From positions 186,001 to 250,000 of the forward strand of contig JADJXA010000001.1 of NCBI GenBank assembly GCA_016716065.1: a DNA stretch of 64,000 nucleotides. The letters are read 5' to 3'. Under the pieces are notes generated by a model. That model worked only from the letters and a program-made list of their open reading frames with translations, was not told the DNA's origin and did not search any database. This document shows positions 52,406 through 60,988 of this stretch, piece after piece; the first letter of the stretch is position 1; every line of letters starts with the position of its first letter. Both the position numbers and the translations under genes were made by a program. The stretch is from Candidatus Leptovillus gracilis. Lineage in GTDB: Bacteria > Chloroflexota > Anaerolineae > Promineifilales > Promineifilaceae.

Positions 52406-52434
52406 TTGACAAAACCCCTCACCCTTGCTATAAT
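52406..52434 (+). promoter_or_regulatory. Sigma-70 promoter of sufR
   Basis: Perfect TTGACA and TATAAT with a 17-base spacer, 28 bases before the GTG start at 52463. Confidence 0.92.
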
Positions 52435-52462
52435 CCTGCCTGAATTAAAGAGGAATTTTTAC

Positions 52463-53119
52463 GTGAAATCAGTTTCTAACAATCACAAACAAAGTACACG
52501 CGACGCAATTTTACACGCCCTGAAAAATGCCAGTCAACTCAAAGTAGAGGACCTGGCAGAGTTGGCGGACGTATCTCCTGTGACGGTCAGGCATCACCTG
52601 AACTCCTTGCAGGCTGACGGATTACTAACCGTAGACAGTGTGCGGCGGAAGGTAGGACGGCCGTATTACGTCTACAGCCTCAGCGAAGAAGGGCACGAAC
52701 TCTTCCCGCAAAAATACGTCCACCTGACCAACATCTTGCTCGACGAGATGAAAATGCGTTTGCCCCAACAAACGGTAGATGACATCTTTGGCAGCGCGGT
52801 CGAACGCATCGTCGCCCGCCATCGGGACAAATTTGAGTCGCTAAACTTTGAAGATCGCCTGACTTATTTGATGGGTATTCTGTCCGACGAGGGATTCCTG
52901 GCCCGCTGGGAACTAATAGACGGCGAATACCACATTATCGAATACAGTTGTCCTTATCTCTCTGTGGGCGCAAACCACTCGGAGGTATGCACTTTGGATA
53001 AAGCATTGATTATCAGCGTCATGCAAGCGCCGATTAAGCAGCACCGCTGCATGTTAAATGGGGATGAGTGCTGCCAATTCTCCATTGACGCTGATGCAGT
53101 GAACAGCATCGGCGCCTAA
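52463..53119 (+). CDS. sufR: Iron-sulfur sensing transcriptional regulator SufR
   Basis: A DeoR/ArsR-like winged helix in the N-terminal half (STRDAILHALKNASQLKVEDLAEL, ADVSPVTVRHHLNSLQADGLL, GRPYYVYSLSEEGHELFP) and a C-terminal region with the Cys pattern CPY, EVCTLDKALI and CMLNGDECCQF that binds a [4Fe-4S] cluster in cyanobacterial and actinobacterial SufR. The GTG at 52463 was chosen because AGAGGA is eight bases upstream; the region before it is promoter. Divergent from sufC. It probably represses suf when clusters are sufficient. Confidence 0.93.
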   Translation: MKSVSNNHKQSTRDAILHALKNASQLKVEDLAELADVSPVTVRHHLNSLQADGLLTVDSVRRKVGRPYYVYSLSEEGHELFPQKYVHLTNILLDEMKMRLPQQTVDDIFGSAVERIVARHRDKFESLNFEDRLTYLMGILSDEGFLARWELIDGEYHIIEYSCPYLSVGANHSEVCTLDKALIISVMQAPIKQHRCMLNGDECCQFSIDADAVNSIGA

Positions 53120-53135
53120 ACAAGGATGGGAGACC

Positions 53136-53441
53136 ATGATTATTAGTAAAGATGAAGAGCTGATCGAATCTCTGCGCTCGGTGATAGACCCAGAAATTGG
53201 CCTGAATGTGGTCGAGCTAGGGCTGCTGCGGCAAATTGAGATTAACGAAACCAGCGACAGCGCCAAAATCACCATGATTTTAACCACCCCATTTTGCCCC
53301 TACGGTCCACAAATTATCGATCAGGTGCGGCAGGTAGGCCAGCAAGTCATGAGTGGCGGGGTAACGGTGGAAATCGGCACAGAACTGTGGGACCCTTCGA
53401 TGATGGAGGAAGGCGCCGGCGGCGATTGGGGCCTGTTTTAG
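53136..53441 (+). CDS. MIP18/SufT-family iron-sulfur assembly protein
   Basis: A 101-residue DUF59 protein. SVIDPEIGLNVVELGLLRQIEI and TTPFCPYGPQIIDQVRQ are the family motifs, with the conserved Asp-Pro-Glu and one Cys. Such proteins take part in cluster loading. It follows sufR by 16 bases and ends before a strong terminator, so sufR-sufT form one short operon. Confidence 0.93.
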   Translation: MIISKDEELIESLRSVIDPEIGLNVVELGLLRQIEINETSDSAKITMILTTPFCPYGPQIIDQVRQVGQQVMSGGVTVEIGTELWDPSMMEEGAGGDWGLF

Positions 53442-53475
53442 AATCGGTTTGCACACAACATTTCATTCGTTGCTA

Positions 53476-53512
53476 AAAAGCGGTATCATGCTCATGATAC
53501 CGCTTTTTTTTT
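53476..53512 (+). terminator. Terminator after sufR-sufT
   Basis: AAAAGCGGTATCATG and CATGATACCGCTTTT pair with a two-base loop, followed by a run of nine T residues. Confidence 0.95.
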
Positions 53513-53538
53513 GACTGGCGCGATTCAACAAGGAGTAT

Positions 53539-54696
53539 ATGGAATTTTTCACCGCGCTCACTTTGTTTGGTTTTGGCGTTATGTTCTATCATTACGCGCT
53601 GTATCCATTGGTGATGGCCGTGGCGGCGAAACGGCAACGGCCGTCTACACCCCCACCTCCCCCCTTCACGCCACCCCTCAGCCTGATCATCGCCGCCTAC
53701 AACGAAGCGCCGGTCATCGCCGCCAAGCTGGCAAACAGCCTGGCGCTGCACTATCCGCCCGGCCGGCTGCAAATCATCGTCGTGGCCGATGGTTCCAGCG
53801 ACGAGACACCGGCGTTGGTGCGCGGCTATGCTGACCAGGGCATAACGCTGCTGTACGAGCCGGAGAGGCGCGGCAAAAGCGCGGCCATCAACCGGGCCAT
53901 GTTAGCGGCCAGCGGCGACATTATTGTGCTTTCAGACGCCAACGCTTTCTACCAACCAGAGGCGCTGCTAAAGTTGACGCGCCATTTTCAGGACGGCCGT
54001 GTCGGCGCCGTGAGCGGACAAAAAACAGTGCAGTCGGGCGAAACGGCCGTCGGCCAATCCTCCGGCCTCTATTGGAAATACGAATCGGCCATCAAAACGT
54101 GGGAAAGCCGCGTCGGCAGCACCGTGGCCGTGGTCGGCGAGATGTTGGCGCTGCGCCGCAGCCTGTTCAGCCCCATTCCGACGGCCGTTATCAACGACGA
54201 CGCCTACCTCGCCACCCTGGTGCTGCGCCAGGGCAACACGGTGCTGTATGAACCAGAAGCCATCTGCTGGGAAACCGCCTCATCGTCCACCGCCGACGAA
54301 CTGATTCGCCGCCGCCGCATCAGCGCCGGACGCTACCAACTTCTGTTGACGCCCACCTGGTGGCCCTGGGGGAACCGGCTGGCCTTGTTTCAGCTTCTTT
54401 CGCACAAATTCCTGCGCCTGCTGCTGCCCTTTTTTATGCTGGCGGTGCTGGCGACAAACGTGACGGCCGTGCTGCGCCGTCCGTCCCATTTTTTGCTGCG
54501 GCTCACGCTTCTGAGCCAGATTTTTTTGTACGGACTGGCCGTCGTGGGTTGGCTGGCCGAGAAATACCACCAATCGGCCCGAATTCCGGCGGCCGTTTAT
54601 TACATCGTCAGCGGCAATTTTTCCTCGCTGCATGGATTATGGCGCTTGCTGACCGGCAAACAGTCAGTGCTGTGGGAAAAGGCGCAGCGGGAGTGA
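53539..54696 (+). CDS. Family 2 glycosyltransferase, membrane-bound
   Basis: A 385-residue processive-type GT2. It starts with a helix (MEFFTALTLFGFGVMFYHYAL), then the GT-A fold: LSLIIAAYNEAPVIAAKLAN, IIVVADGSSDETPALV, GKSAAINRAMLAASGDIIVLSDANAF (Asp-x-Asp-like SDAN), an INDDAYLATLVL acceptor-site region and RRRRISAGRYQLL (QxxRW-like), ending in three helices. Such enzymes polymerise or extend surface glycans such as hyaluronan-like polymers. It is the first gene of the polysaccharide cluster. Confidence 0.9.
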   Translation: MEFFTALTLFGFGVMFYHYALYPLVMAVAAKRQRPSTPPPPPFTPPLSLIIAAYNEAPVIAAKLANSLALHYPPGRLQIIVVADGSSDETPALVRGYADQGITLLYEPERRGKSAAINRAMLAASGDIIVLSDANAFYQPEALLKLTRHFQDGRVGAVSGQKTVQSGETAVGQSSGLYWKYESAIKTWESRVGSTVAVVGEMLALRRSLFSPIPTAVINDDAYLATLVLRQGNTVLYEPEAICWETASSSTADELIRRRRISAGRYQLLLTPTWWPWGNRLALFQLLSHKFLRLLLPFFMLAVLATNVTAVLRRPSHFLLRLTLLSQIFLYGLAVVGWLAEKYHQSARIPAAVYYIVSGNFSSLHGLWRLLTGKQSVLWEKAQRE

Positions 54697-54702
54697 AAGG
54701 CC

Positions 54703-54726
54703 GGTGTTCAGTGTTCAGTGGTCGGT
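54703..54726. repeat. Short heptamer array
   Basis: GGTGTTCAGTGTTCAGTGG, three GTTCAGT-type units, in the small gap between convergent glycosyltransferase genes. It overlaps the 3' end of the next gene. Confidence 0.5.
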
Positions 54727-55838
54727 TCAGGAAGTGGTTGGCTGTACACCGCCAAGGTTTCACGAATCATGCGCGCCGGGTCGAAACGGGTCTGCACCAG
54801 GGTATGGGCGGCGGCAGCCAGCCGGGCGGCCTGTTCTGGGTTGTCGTGCAGCCAGACCAGGCCATCGGCTAATGCCCGAGGATCGGTTGGGGGGACCAGA
54901 TAGGCTGTTTCCTCGTGGGTCAGTAGTTCGGCCATGCCGTCTACGGCCGTTACCAACAGCGGCCGTCTATAGGCCACCGCCTCCAACATGGCATACGGCA
55001 GCCCCTCCGCCAACGACGACAGACAAAACAGGTCGGACGCGCTCAGAATCGCCGGAATGTCGCGGCGAAATCCGGCCAGATGGACGGCATCTCCCAAGTT
55101 TGCCGCAGCGATTTGCTGCTCTAGCTCCGGGCGCAAAAAGCCTTCGCCCACAATCAGGCAGCGCAAATGAGGGCGTTGGCTGACGGCCAACCGCATAGCC
55201 TCGACCAGATATTTGTGCCCTTTTTGTGGCTCCAGGCGGCCAACGGCCGTTACCACCCACGCCTCCCGCCCCCAGCCCAACGCTTCGCGCCAGCGCCAAT
55301 CCGGTTCCTGGTCGGCCAGGGCGGCCAGGTCTACGGTGTTGTCAATCAGAGCCACTTCGGCCACGCCCAGATCATGCAAATAGCTCTGAATGGATTGGGA
55401 GACGGTGACAAAGCGGCAGCCCCACCGTTTATTCAGGCGCAACACTTGCTCGAACAGTTTGCCCCGATAAGAATCGGCCTGGGCACGGCCGTATGCCAGA
55501 TGCACCGTAGATACACACACTGGCGTTCGCGCCCATTTGGCCGCCAACAAGCCCCACAACTGCGACTGTGGGTTGTGGGCATCCACCACCTGGAATCCTT
55601 CGCGTTCAATGATTTGTTTGATTTTCCAGGTCAGGCGCGGGTCGCCGCGCTTCAGCGCCATCGGCCGCCGCTGCAAGCCAGCCTGCTGCAAACGTTGGTC
55701 CAGCACCGACCCTTCAATGGTGACGACAGCGTAAGGGAAACGGCCGTCAAACGCCCGCGCCAGATCAAACACGCGCACTTCCGCCCCGCCATAGCGCTGC
55801 GCCAGGGCAATTAACAAAACAGGTCTTAGGTTCGTCAA
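54708..55838 (-). CDS. Family 4 glycosyltransferase
   Basis: A 376-residue GT-B enzyme. N-domain start LLIALAQRYGGAEVRVFDLARAF (acceptor side) and VVDAHNPQSQLWGLLAAKW; the C-domain has TAVGRLEPQKGHKYLVEAM, RCLIVGEGFLRPELEQQIA and CLSSLAEGLPYAMLEAVAY, the Glu-x7-Glu donor site. Such enzymes transfer a sugar from a nucleotide donor with retention of configuration. The last codons overlap a heptamer array, so the C-terminus may be recently altered. Confidence 0.9.
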   Translation of the reverse strand: MTNLRPVLLIALAQRYGGAEVRVFDLARAFDGRFPYAVVTIEGSVLDQRLQQAGLQRRPMALKRGDPRLTWKIKQIIEREGFQVVDAHNPQSQLWGLLAAKWARTPVCVSTVHLAYGRAQADSYRGKLFEQVLRLNKRWGCRFVTVSQSIQSYLHDLGVAEVALIDNTVDLAALADQEPDWRWREALGWGREAWVVTAVGRLEPQKGHKYLVEAMRLAVSQRPHLRCLIVGEGFLRPELEQQIAAANLGDAVHLAGFRRDIPAILSASDLFCLSSLAEGLPYAMLEAVAYRRPLLVTAVDGMAELLTHEETAYLVPPTDPRALADGLVWLHDNPEQAARLAAAAHTLVQTRFDPARMIRETLAVYSQPLPEPTTEH

Positions 55839-56045
55839 TAGAGTGCCTCAACTTGTGTCGCACAGATGAATAAGGCCATTTTACCGGGAAACGGCCGTTC
55901 ACACACCCAATTGCACTTATGTCGTCCGTGTCCCGTCATTTCGTTTATAATGATGAGGCGTCATCTCATCACTTTACCGCCTTGTCTGGACGCCATCCGG
56001 CAGCCGGCCGGAGAAGCGGGAACTGATACCTGGGAGAAAGCCATT

Positions 56046-57317
56046 ATGTTCAAACGGTTAGCAGCGCGTCAACAGGAGATCAACGTCGCCATTATCGGCA
56101 TTGGTTCCATCGGCAATGGGCTGGTTTACCAATGCCATACCACGCCCGGCTTCAAGCCGGTAGCCATCGCCGACATCAAAATCGAGCGGGCCATTACCTG
56201 CGCCAACTGGCTGGGATTGGCGTATGAAATTGTAGACAACCCAACGGCCGTCAACGAAACCGTCCGCCGCGGCAAATTAGCCATCAGCGACAACGGCGAC
56301 CTCATCGCCCAATGCGCCCAGGCGGATGTGCTGATCGAAGCCAGCAGCGCCATCGCCGCCGGCGGCCAACACGCCATCACTGCGCTCAAACATGGCAAGC
56401 ACCTGGTGATGATGAATTACGAAGCCGACCTGTTGTTTGGGCCGGCGTTATTGGCGCTGGCAAAACAAAACGGCCGTGTCTACACCAGCGCCGACGGCGA
56501 CCAGCCCACCGTCATCAAACGCATGGTGGACGAGATTGAATTTTGGGGCTTCGACCTGGTGATGGCCGGCAACATCAAGGGCTACCTGGACCGTTACACC
56601 AACCCCACCCTCATCATCCCAGAGGCCGACAAGCGCAACCTGGACCATAAAATGTGTTCCTCCTACACCGACGGCACAAAACTGGGGGTGGAAATGGCCG
56701 TATTAGCCAATGCGTTAGGGCTGCGCACGGCCGTTCCCGGCATGATCGGCCCCCGCTGCGCCCACATCCACGACATTTTCGACCAGTATGATTTCGCCGA
56801 CTTGTGGCGCGACCGGCAGGGTGTGGTGGATTATGTTCTGGGTGCAGAACCCACCGGCGGCGTGTTTGTCGTGGGCTACACCGCCAGCAAATTCCAGCAG
56901 TTTACGCTGGATTGGTTCCCGCCCAAAATGGGGCCTGGCCCATTCTACCTGTTTTATCGCCCATACCACCTGGGGCACATTGAGGCGCTCATGGGCGTGG
57001 CCGAAGCGGTGTTAGACGGCCGTTCCCGCCTGCAGCCCGATTATGGTTTGCGCACCAACGTCTTCAGCTACGCCAAAAAGAATTTGCAGGCCGGGGAGAC
57101 GTTGGATGGCATGGGCGGCTATGCCTGTTATGGCCTCATCGAAAACTATGCCGATGGGCAGTCGGCTGGCCTGCCCATCCTGCTGGCCGACGACGCCGTA
57201 CTCAAACGCCCCATCGCCAAAGACCAGCCCATCACCCTGGACGATGTGGCCTACGACGCCAACGCCTTTCAGTTCCAGCTCTATTTCCAGGCCTTAGAAC
57301 AGTCGCGGCGGGGATGA
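56046..57317 (+). CDS. Homoserine dehydrogenase-like NAD(P)-binding protein with SAF-like C-terminus
   Basis: A 423-residue protein like COG4091 predicted homoserine dehydrogenases. The Rossmann part is VAIIGIGSIGNGLVYQCH with VAIADIKIERA; the middle has DVLIEASSAIAAGGQHAI, VYTSADGDQPTVIKRMVDE and MAGNIKGYLDRYTNP. The last 80 residues (NLQAGETLDGMGGYACYGLIEN, LPILLADDAVLKRPIAKDQPI) resemble a SAF/flagellar basal-body P-ring-type module. It is probably an oxidoreductase acting on a surface sugar or modified amino acid; the substrate is unknown. The next gene follows within 33 bases. Confidence 0.8.
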   Translation: MFKRLAARQQEINVAIIGIGSIGNGLVYQCHTTPGFKPVAIADIKIERAITCANWLGLAYEIVDNPTAVNETVRRGKLAISDNGDLIAQCAQADVLIEASSAIAAGGQHAITALKHGKHLVMMNYEADLLFGPALLALAKQNGRVYTSADGDQPTVIKRMVDEIEFWGFDLVMAGNIKGYLDRYTNPTLIIPEADKRNLDHKMCSSYTDGTKLGVEMAVLANALGLRTAVPGMIGPRCAHIHDIFDQYDFADLWRDRQGVVDYVLGAEPTGGVFVVGYTASKFQQFTLDWFPPKMGPGPFYLFYRPYHLGHIEALMGVAEAVLDGRSRLQPDYGLRTNVFSYAKKNLQAGETLDGMGGYACYGLIENYADGQSAGLPILLADDAVLKRPIAKDQPITLDDVAYDANAFQFQLYFQALEQSRRG

Positions 57318-57349
57318 GAGGGCGGATGGCCCAACCCAAAGGAACAAAC

Positions 57350-58234
57350 ATGATGAACGACAGGCAAACGGCCGTTACCGTCCTCATCGCCACCTACAAC
57401 AAAAGCAGCGCCCTGCGCTACGCCATCGAAAGCGTCTTGTGGCAAACCTTCACCGACTTTGAACTGTGGGTCATCGGCGATGGCTGCACCGACGACACGG
57501 CTGAAGTTGTCGCCAGCTACACAGACCCGCGCATCCACTGGCACAACCTGCCACAAAACACCGGCGATCAATCCGAGCCACACAACGAAGGGCTGCGCCG
57601 CGCCCAGGGCCAATACATCGCCTACCTCAACCACGACGACCTCTGGCTGCCCACCCATCTGCAAACCCTGGTAACGCACCTGGAACAAACCGGCGCCGAC
57701 TTTGTGTTTTCGATTTTGGAGTGGATTATTCCCGGCCGCGACCCCTACGTCCTCATCCCCGACTACCCCGTGGCCCCCATTCCGCCCGAAGCAACCGCCA
57801 CGCTGCACCGCAAAGACGTCATCGAAACCATCGGCTACTGGCGGCGACCGGAAGAAACCTACTCGTTCCCCCGCGCCGACTATTTTCGCCGGGCGCAGTT
57901 TGCCGGCAAACGCTTTGAACTGGTCCCGGCGCTGACCGCCCTGAAATTTGGCATTAGCAAAAAAGGGTATGGCGAACTGGTGCAGCAGCCGGAATATATG
58001 GCCAGAATCCGCCGTGACCCCGACTTTGCTCATAAAGAATTGGCCCCTATCCTGGTGCGCGTCCAGCTTGAGTTGGAGAACCACGTGCGCCCCAAACGCA
58101 TCGCCGCGCAAAGCGTGATGACCCTCAAGCGCTGGATGGCCCGCCGCGGCCTGGACCCGGCGCGCATCCGTTTTTGGCAGTCACGCGGCCAACGCATCCG
58201 CCAATGGCGCAGGGGCCATGGGTTGGAGGGGTGA
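57350..58234 (+). CDS. Family 2 glycosyltransferase
   Basis: A 294-residue GT-A enzyme. VTVLIATYNKSSALRYAIES, FELWVIGDGCTDDTAEVV, GDQSEPHNEGLRRAQGQYIAYLNHDDLW with the Asp-Asp at the nucleotide site. The C-terminal half is basic and helical, with an Arg/Gln-rich end. The ATG at 57350 has AAAGGA upstream and was preferred over an ATG at 57314 that overlaps the preceding stop. It is in line with the homoserine dehydrogenase-like gene. Confidence 0.88.
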   Translation: MMNDRQTAVTVLIATYNKSSALRYAIESVLWQTFTDFELWVIGDGCTDDTAEVVASYTDPRIHWHNLPQNTGDQSEPHNEGLRRAQGQYIAYLNHDDLWLPTHLQTLVTHLEQTGADFVFSILEWIIPGRDPYVLIPDYPVAPIPPEATATLHRKDVIETIGYWRRPEETYSFPRADYFRRAQFAGKRFELVPALTALKFGISKKGYGELVQQPEYMARIRRDPDFAHKELAPILVRVQLELENHVRPKRIAAQSVMTLKRWMARRGLDPARIRFWQSRGQRIRQWRRGHGLEG

Positions 58235-58272
58235 GTGTTCAGTGTTCAGTTCACTGAACACTGGTTATTGCA
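58234..58272. repeat. Short heptamer array
   Basis: AGTGTTCAGTGTTCAGT followed by the inverted ACTGAACACTGG, between convergent genes. A minimal version of the intergenic family at 2326-2437. Confidence 0.6.
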
Positions 58273-58279
58273 TACTCTT

Positions 58280-59794
58280 CTAGGGTTGGTACTCAAACGC
58301 GCCCACATCGGGCGTCAGGCGGGGGTGGCCGAGGATGTCTTCGGTGGGGGCGTAGGTGGGGTTGGCTGTATCCAGGGCGGCGCTGCCGGGGCCGATCTGG
58401 CCGTAATTTTGCACCAGCCGGACAAAGGCTTCGCCAATGGTGCGGGAGTTGTCGGCGAAACGGCCGTTCTCCGGCTGCCAGCGCGGCGCAACAATGGTTT
58501 GCTGCCCCTCAGGCAGCAGCGGGTCGGCCACAATTCGCGCGACATCGTTGGTAAAATTGATCGGCTCGTCGCCATCGAAGGGGATAGCCTGCCCCCCATT
58601 CCAGTAGAGGTTATTCCCCAGGAAAAAGGAAGCCGTGCCGGTGGTGCGCGAAAAACGGTTCCAATCGCCGGGAAACTCCGCCCCCATCGTGCCGGTTGGG
58701 TCAGACCAGATGTTGTTGTAGAAGCGAATGTTCTCGTTCGGCAAATTGCCGGTTGTCAGACGGAAGGCAAACGATTTGGCCGGCATATCGCCAACGACGG
58801 TATTGTGCCGGAAGATGACGTCGCTTGAGCCAACCACCTTCAGCGCCGCGTGAATGACGTTGGCCGTGTTGCCCAGCATCAGATTATTCTCGATTAAAAT
58901 GTTGTAGGCGTGGTAATAATTGCGCGGGCTGTTATCACCCATCGTCACAAAGCCATCGCCGTTATTGCCCGACCAGTTCAAGAAGACGTTGCGCCGGATA
59001 ATAACGTTGTGCGTTCCCAAAATACCATCGGCGTCTTCGTCCACGTCCTTCATCAGAATGAATCCGGCCGTGTCATTCAGGTTCGGTCGGCCGCTGCCGG
59101 CAAAATCGTTAAAAAAGATGTTGTCCTGGATGGTGATATTGTAGGCGCTGGTGAGGTCAATATGCTCGTCCAGGCCAGATTGGTTATACAACACGTTGCC
59201 TTCAATGAGTATATCGTGAGCGCCGTTGTTAATTTTCAGAATATCGTTGTTGTAGCTGTCGTGGAGGATGTTGTTACGCAAGGTGACGTGGCTGCCGCCG
59301 ACGCCATCATTCCGCACGTCCTGAATCTGGATGATGTAGCGACCGGCGCCTGATCCGGCGTGGGCGATGTCGAAGCCTTCGATGGTGATATCCCGGCAAA
59401 AGAAGCAGGTTATCACGCTGCCGGAATGACGCAGACGCGCCTGATAGGGAATTTCTGAACGGATGGTGATGCCTTCAGCCAGTTGGCGACGGATGTCTAT
59501 TTGGCCGGTATATGTGCCGGGTTGGACCAGGATGATAGCGCCATCGAACACGGCCGTTACCGCATAGCCAATACTCCGCCACGGCCGGGCGGCCGTGCCG
59601 TCCCCCCCTGTATCACTGCCCGACGTCGCCACATAAAAGGTGTTAGACGGCCGGGTGATCATCGGTAAAAACACCGGCGTCGCCGTCGCCGGCGCGCTCG
59701 CCGCCAGGCCAACACCTGGCTGAACTGGAACACAACTTAAAACAAAACACACCAACCATACCAATAATCCAAAACGCAATCTTTTGCTGTTCAT
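58280..59794 (-). CDS. Secreted right-handed parallel beta-helix protein
   Basis: A 504-residue protein with a signal sequence (residues about 7-25). Repeated short beta-strand units of the type HDILIEGNVLYNQSG, YNITIQDNIFFND, HNVIIRRNVFLN, YNILIENNLMLGN and VIFRHNTVVG are spread over residues about 140-330, the mark of NosD/pectate-lyase-like helices. The C-terminal segment ends RLTPDVGAFEYQP, usual in such Chloroflexota proteins. It may bind or cleave a polysaccharide. It lies inside the glycan cluster. Confidence 0.85.
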   Translation of the reverse strand: MNSKRLRFGLLVWLVCFVLSCVPVQPGVGLAASAPATATPVFLPMITRPSNTFYVATSGSDTGGDGTAARPWRSIGYAVTAVFDGAIILVQPGTYTGQIDIRRQLAEGITIRSEIPYQARLRHSGSVITCFFCRDITIEGFDIAHAGSGAGRYIIQIQDVRNDGVGGSHVTLRNNILHDSYNNDILKINNGAHDILIEGNVLYNQSGLDEHIDLTSAYNITIQDNIFFNDFAGSGRPNLNDTAGFILMKDVDEDADGILGTHNVIIRRNVFLNWSGNNGDGFVTMGDNSPRNYYHAYNILIENNLMLGNTANVIHAALKVVGSSDVIFRHNTVVGDMPAKSFAFRLTTGNLPNENIRFYNNIWSDPTGTMGAEFPGDWNRFSRTTGTASFFLGNNLYWNGGQAIPFDGDEPINFTNDVARIVADPLLPEGQQTIVAPRWQPENGRFADNSRTIGEAFVRLVQNYGQIGPGSAALDTANPTYAPTEDILGHPRLTPDVGAFEYQP

Positions 59795-59814
59795 TACTCG
59801 GCCTCTGACTACCT

Positions 59815-60936
59815 TTAAAGTAAGGCCATATACAGTGAGTGCAGTGCCTCCGCGGTGCTGTCCAGGCCAAATTCCGCTACAATTTTTTGCCGCGCCCGCG
59901 CGCCTAATGTCTGTCGCACGGCCGTATCAGCTAATAGAGTAATAACAGCCTCTTGCAAATCCGGCAAGGAGTCCGGCGGAATCAGCCACCCAGAACGGCC
60001 GTGTTCGATGATGTCCGGCGCACCACCAACGGCCGTTGCCAGGCAGGGCAGCCCTGCCGCCATCGCCTCCAACAACGAATTGGACAACCCCTCCGTGGCC
60101 GACGGCAGCACAAATAAATCGGCCGCCGGCAAATAAGCGTCCACGTCATCTACGCGGCCGCCAAACAGTATGCCCGCCCCGGCCTGCTGCTGCAATGCGG
60201 CCGCCTCTGGCCCATCGCCCAGCAGCAGCAGCGTGGCCGCCGGATGCTGCTGTCGCACCGCCGGCCAGACAGCCAGCAGGTGGTTGACCCGTTTTTCGGG
60301 GACCAACCGGCCAGTAAACAGCGCCAGCGGACCCTCCGGCAAACCCAACTGCTGCCGCCGTTCCTGCCGCGCCGCCGGCGAGAGCGGGCTAAAGCGGCTC
60401 AGGTCCACGCCGTTAGGCACAAAAACGCGCCGCGCCGGCGGCACGCCAATTGCGGCCAACTCGGCGTCAATCTCCTGGCTGATGGTGATAAAGGCATCCA
60501 CCTGCTGCCGGTAGGAAGCCAGACGGCGCGCGCCAAACGGCTTATGGCGCAAACGGTCCACATCGCCCATCGCGCCGCCGCGCAGCACTTTCACCGCCAC
60601 CGGGATGCCGTATCGTTTTTTGGCGGCAACGGCCGTACTCAACGGCGAAAACAGGCTAAAGGCGTGAATGAGGTCTGGCGGATAGCGGCCGATTTCGGCC
60701 AGAGCGGAGAAGGTGAAGGAGAGAGCGGCCGTCAATTTGGGGCCAGGGGCGGGCAGGCGGTGAACCGGCACGCCAGCCACCACCTCATAAGCGGGTAATC
60801 CGGCATAACGGCGCGTGAGAATGCGCAGCTCCACACCGCGCGCTTGCAGCAGCGGGGCAACCATCGCCAACTGCCGCTGCGCCCCACCGACAATGGGGTG
60901 ATATTCCAAGATAATCATATCAACGCGCAAACTCAC
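59815..60936 (-). CDS. Family 4 glycosyltransferase
   Basis: A 373-residue GT-B enzyme. ILEYHPIVGGAQRQLAMVAPLL at the start, HRLPAPGPKL and HAFSLFSPLSTAVAAKK, VFVPNGVDLSRFSPLSP, LALFTGRLVPEKRVNHLLAVW, LLLLGDGPEAAALQQQ, and the Glu-x7-Glu site in SATEGLSNSLLEAMAAGLP. The text is intact end to end. It lies in a minus-strand group with the next glycosyltransferase and the Wzy-like gene. Confidence 0.92.
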   Translation of the reverse strand: MSLRVDMIILEYHPIVGGAQRQLAMVAPLLQARGVELRILTRRYAGLPAYEVVAGVPVHRLPAPGPKLTAALSFTFSALAEIGRYPPDLIHAFSLFSPLSTAVAAKKRYGIPVAVKVLRGGAMGDVDRLRHKPFGARRLASYRQQVDAFITISQEIDAELAAIGVPPARRVFVPNGVDLSRFSPLSPAARQERRQQLGLPEGPLALFTGRLVPEKRVNHLLAVWPAVRQQHPAATLLLLGDGPEAAALQQQAGAGILFGGRVDDVDAYLPAADLFVLPSATEGLSNSLLEAMAAGLPCLATAVGGAPDIIEHGRSGWLIPPDSLPDLQEAVITLLADTAVRQTLGARARQKIVAEFGLDSTAEALHSLYMALL

Positions 60937-60988
60937 ACCTGACCATCCTGAAAAATCACCACACAGACAACCAACACCCTGTCACCTG

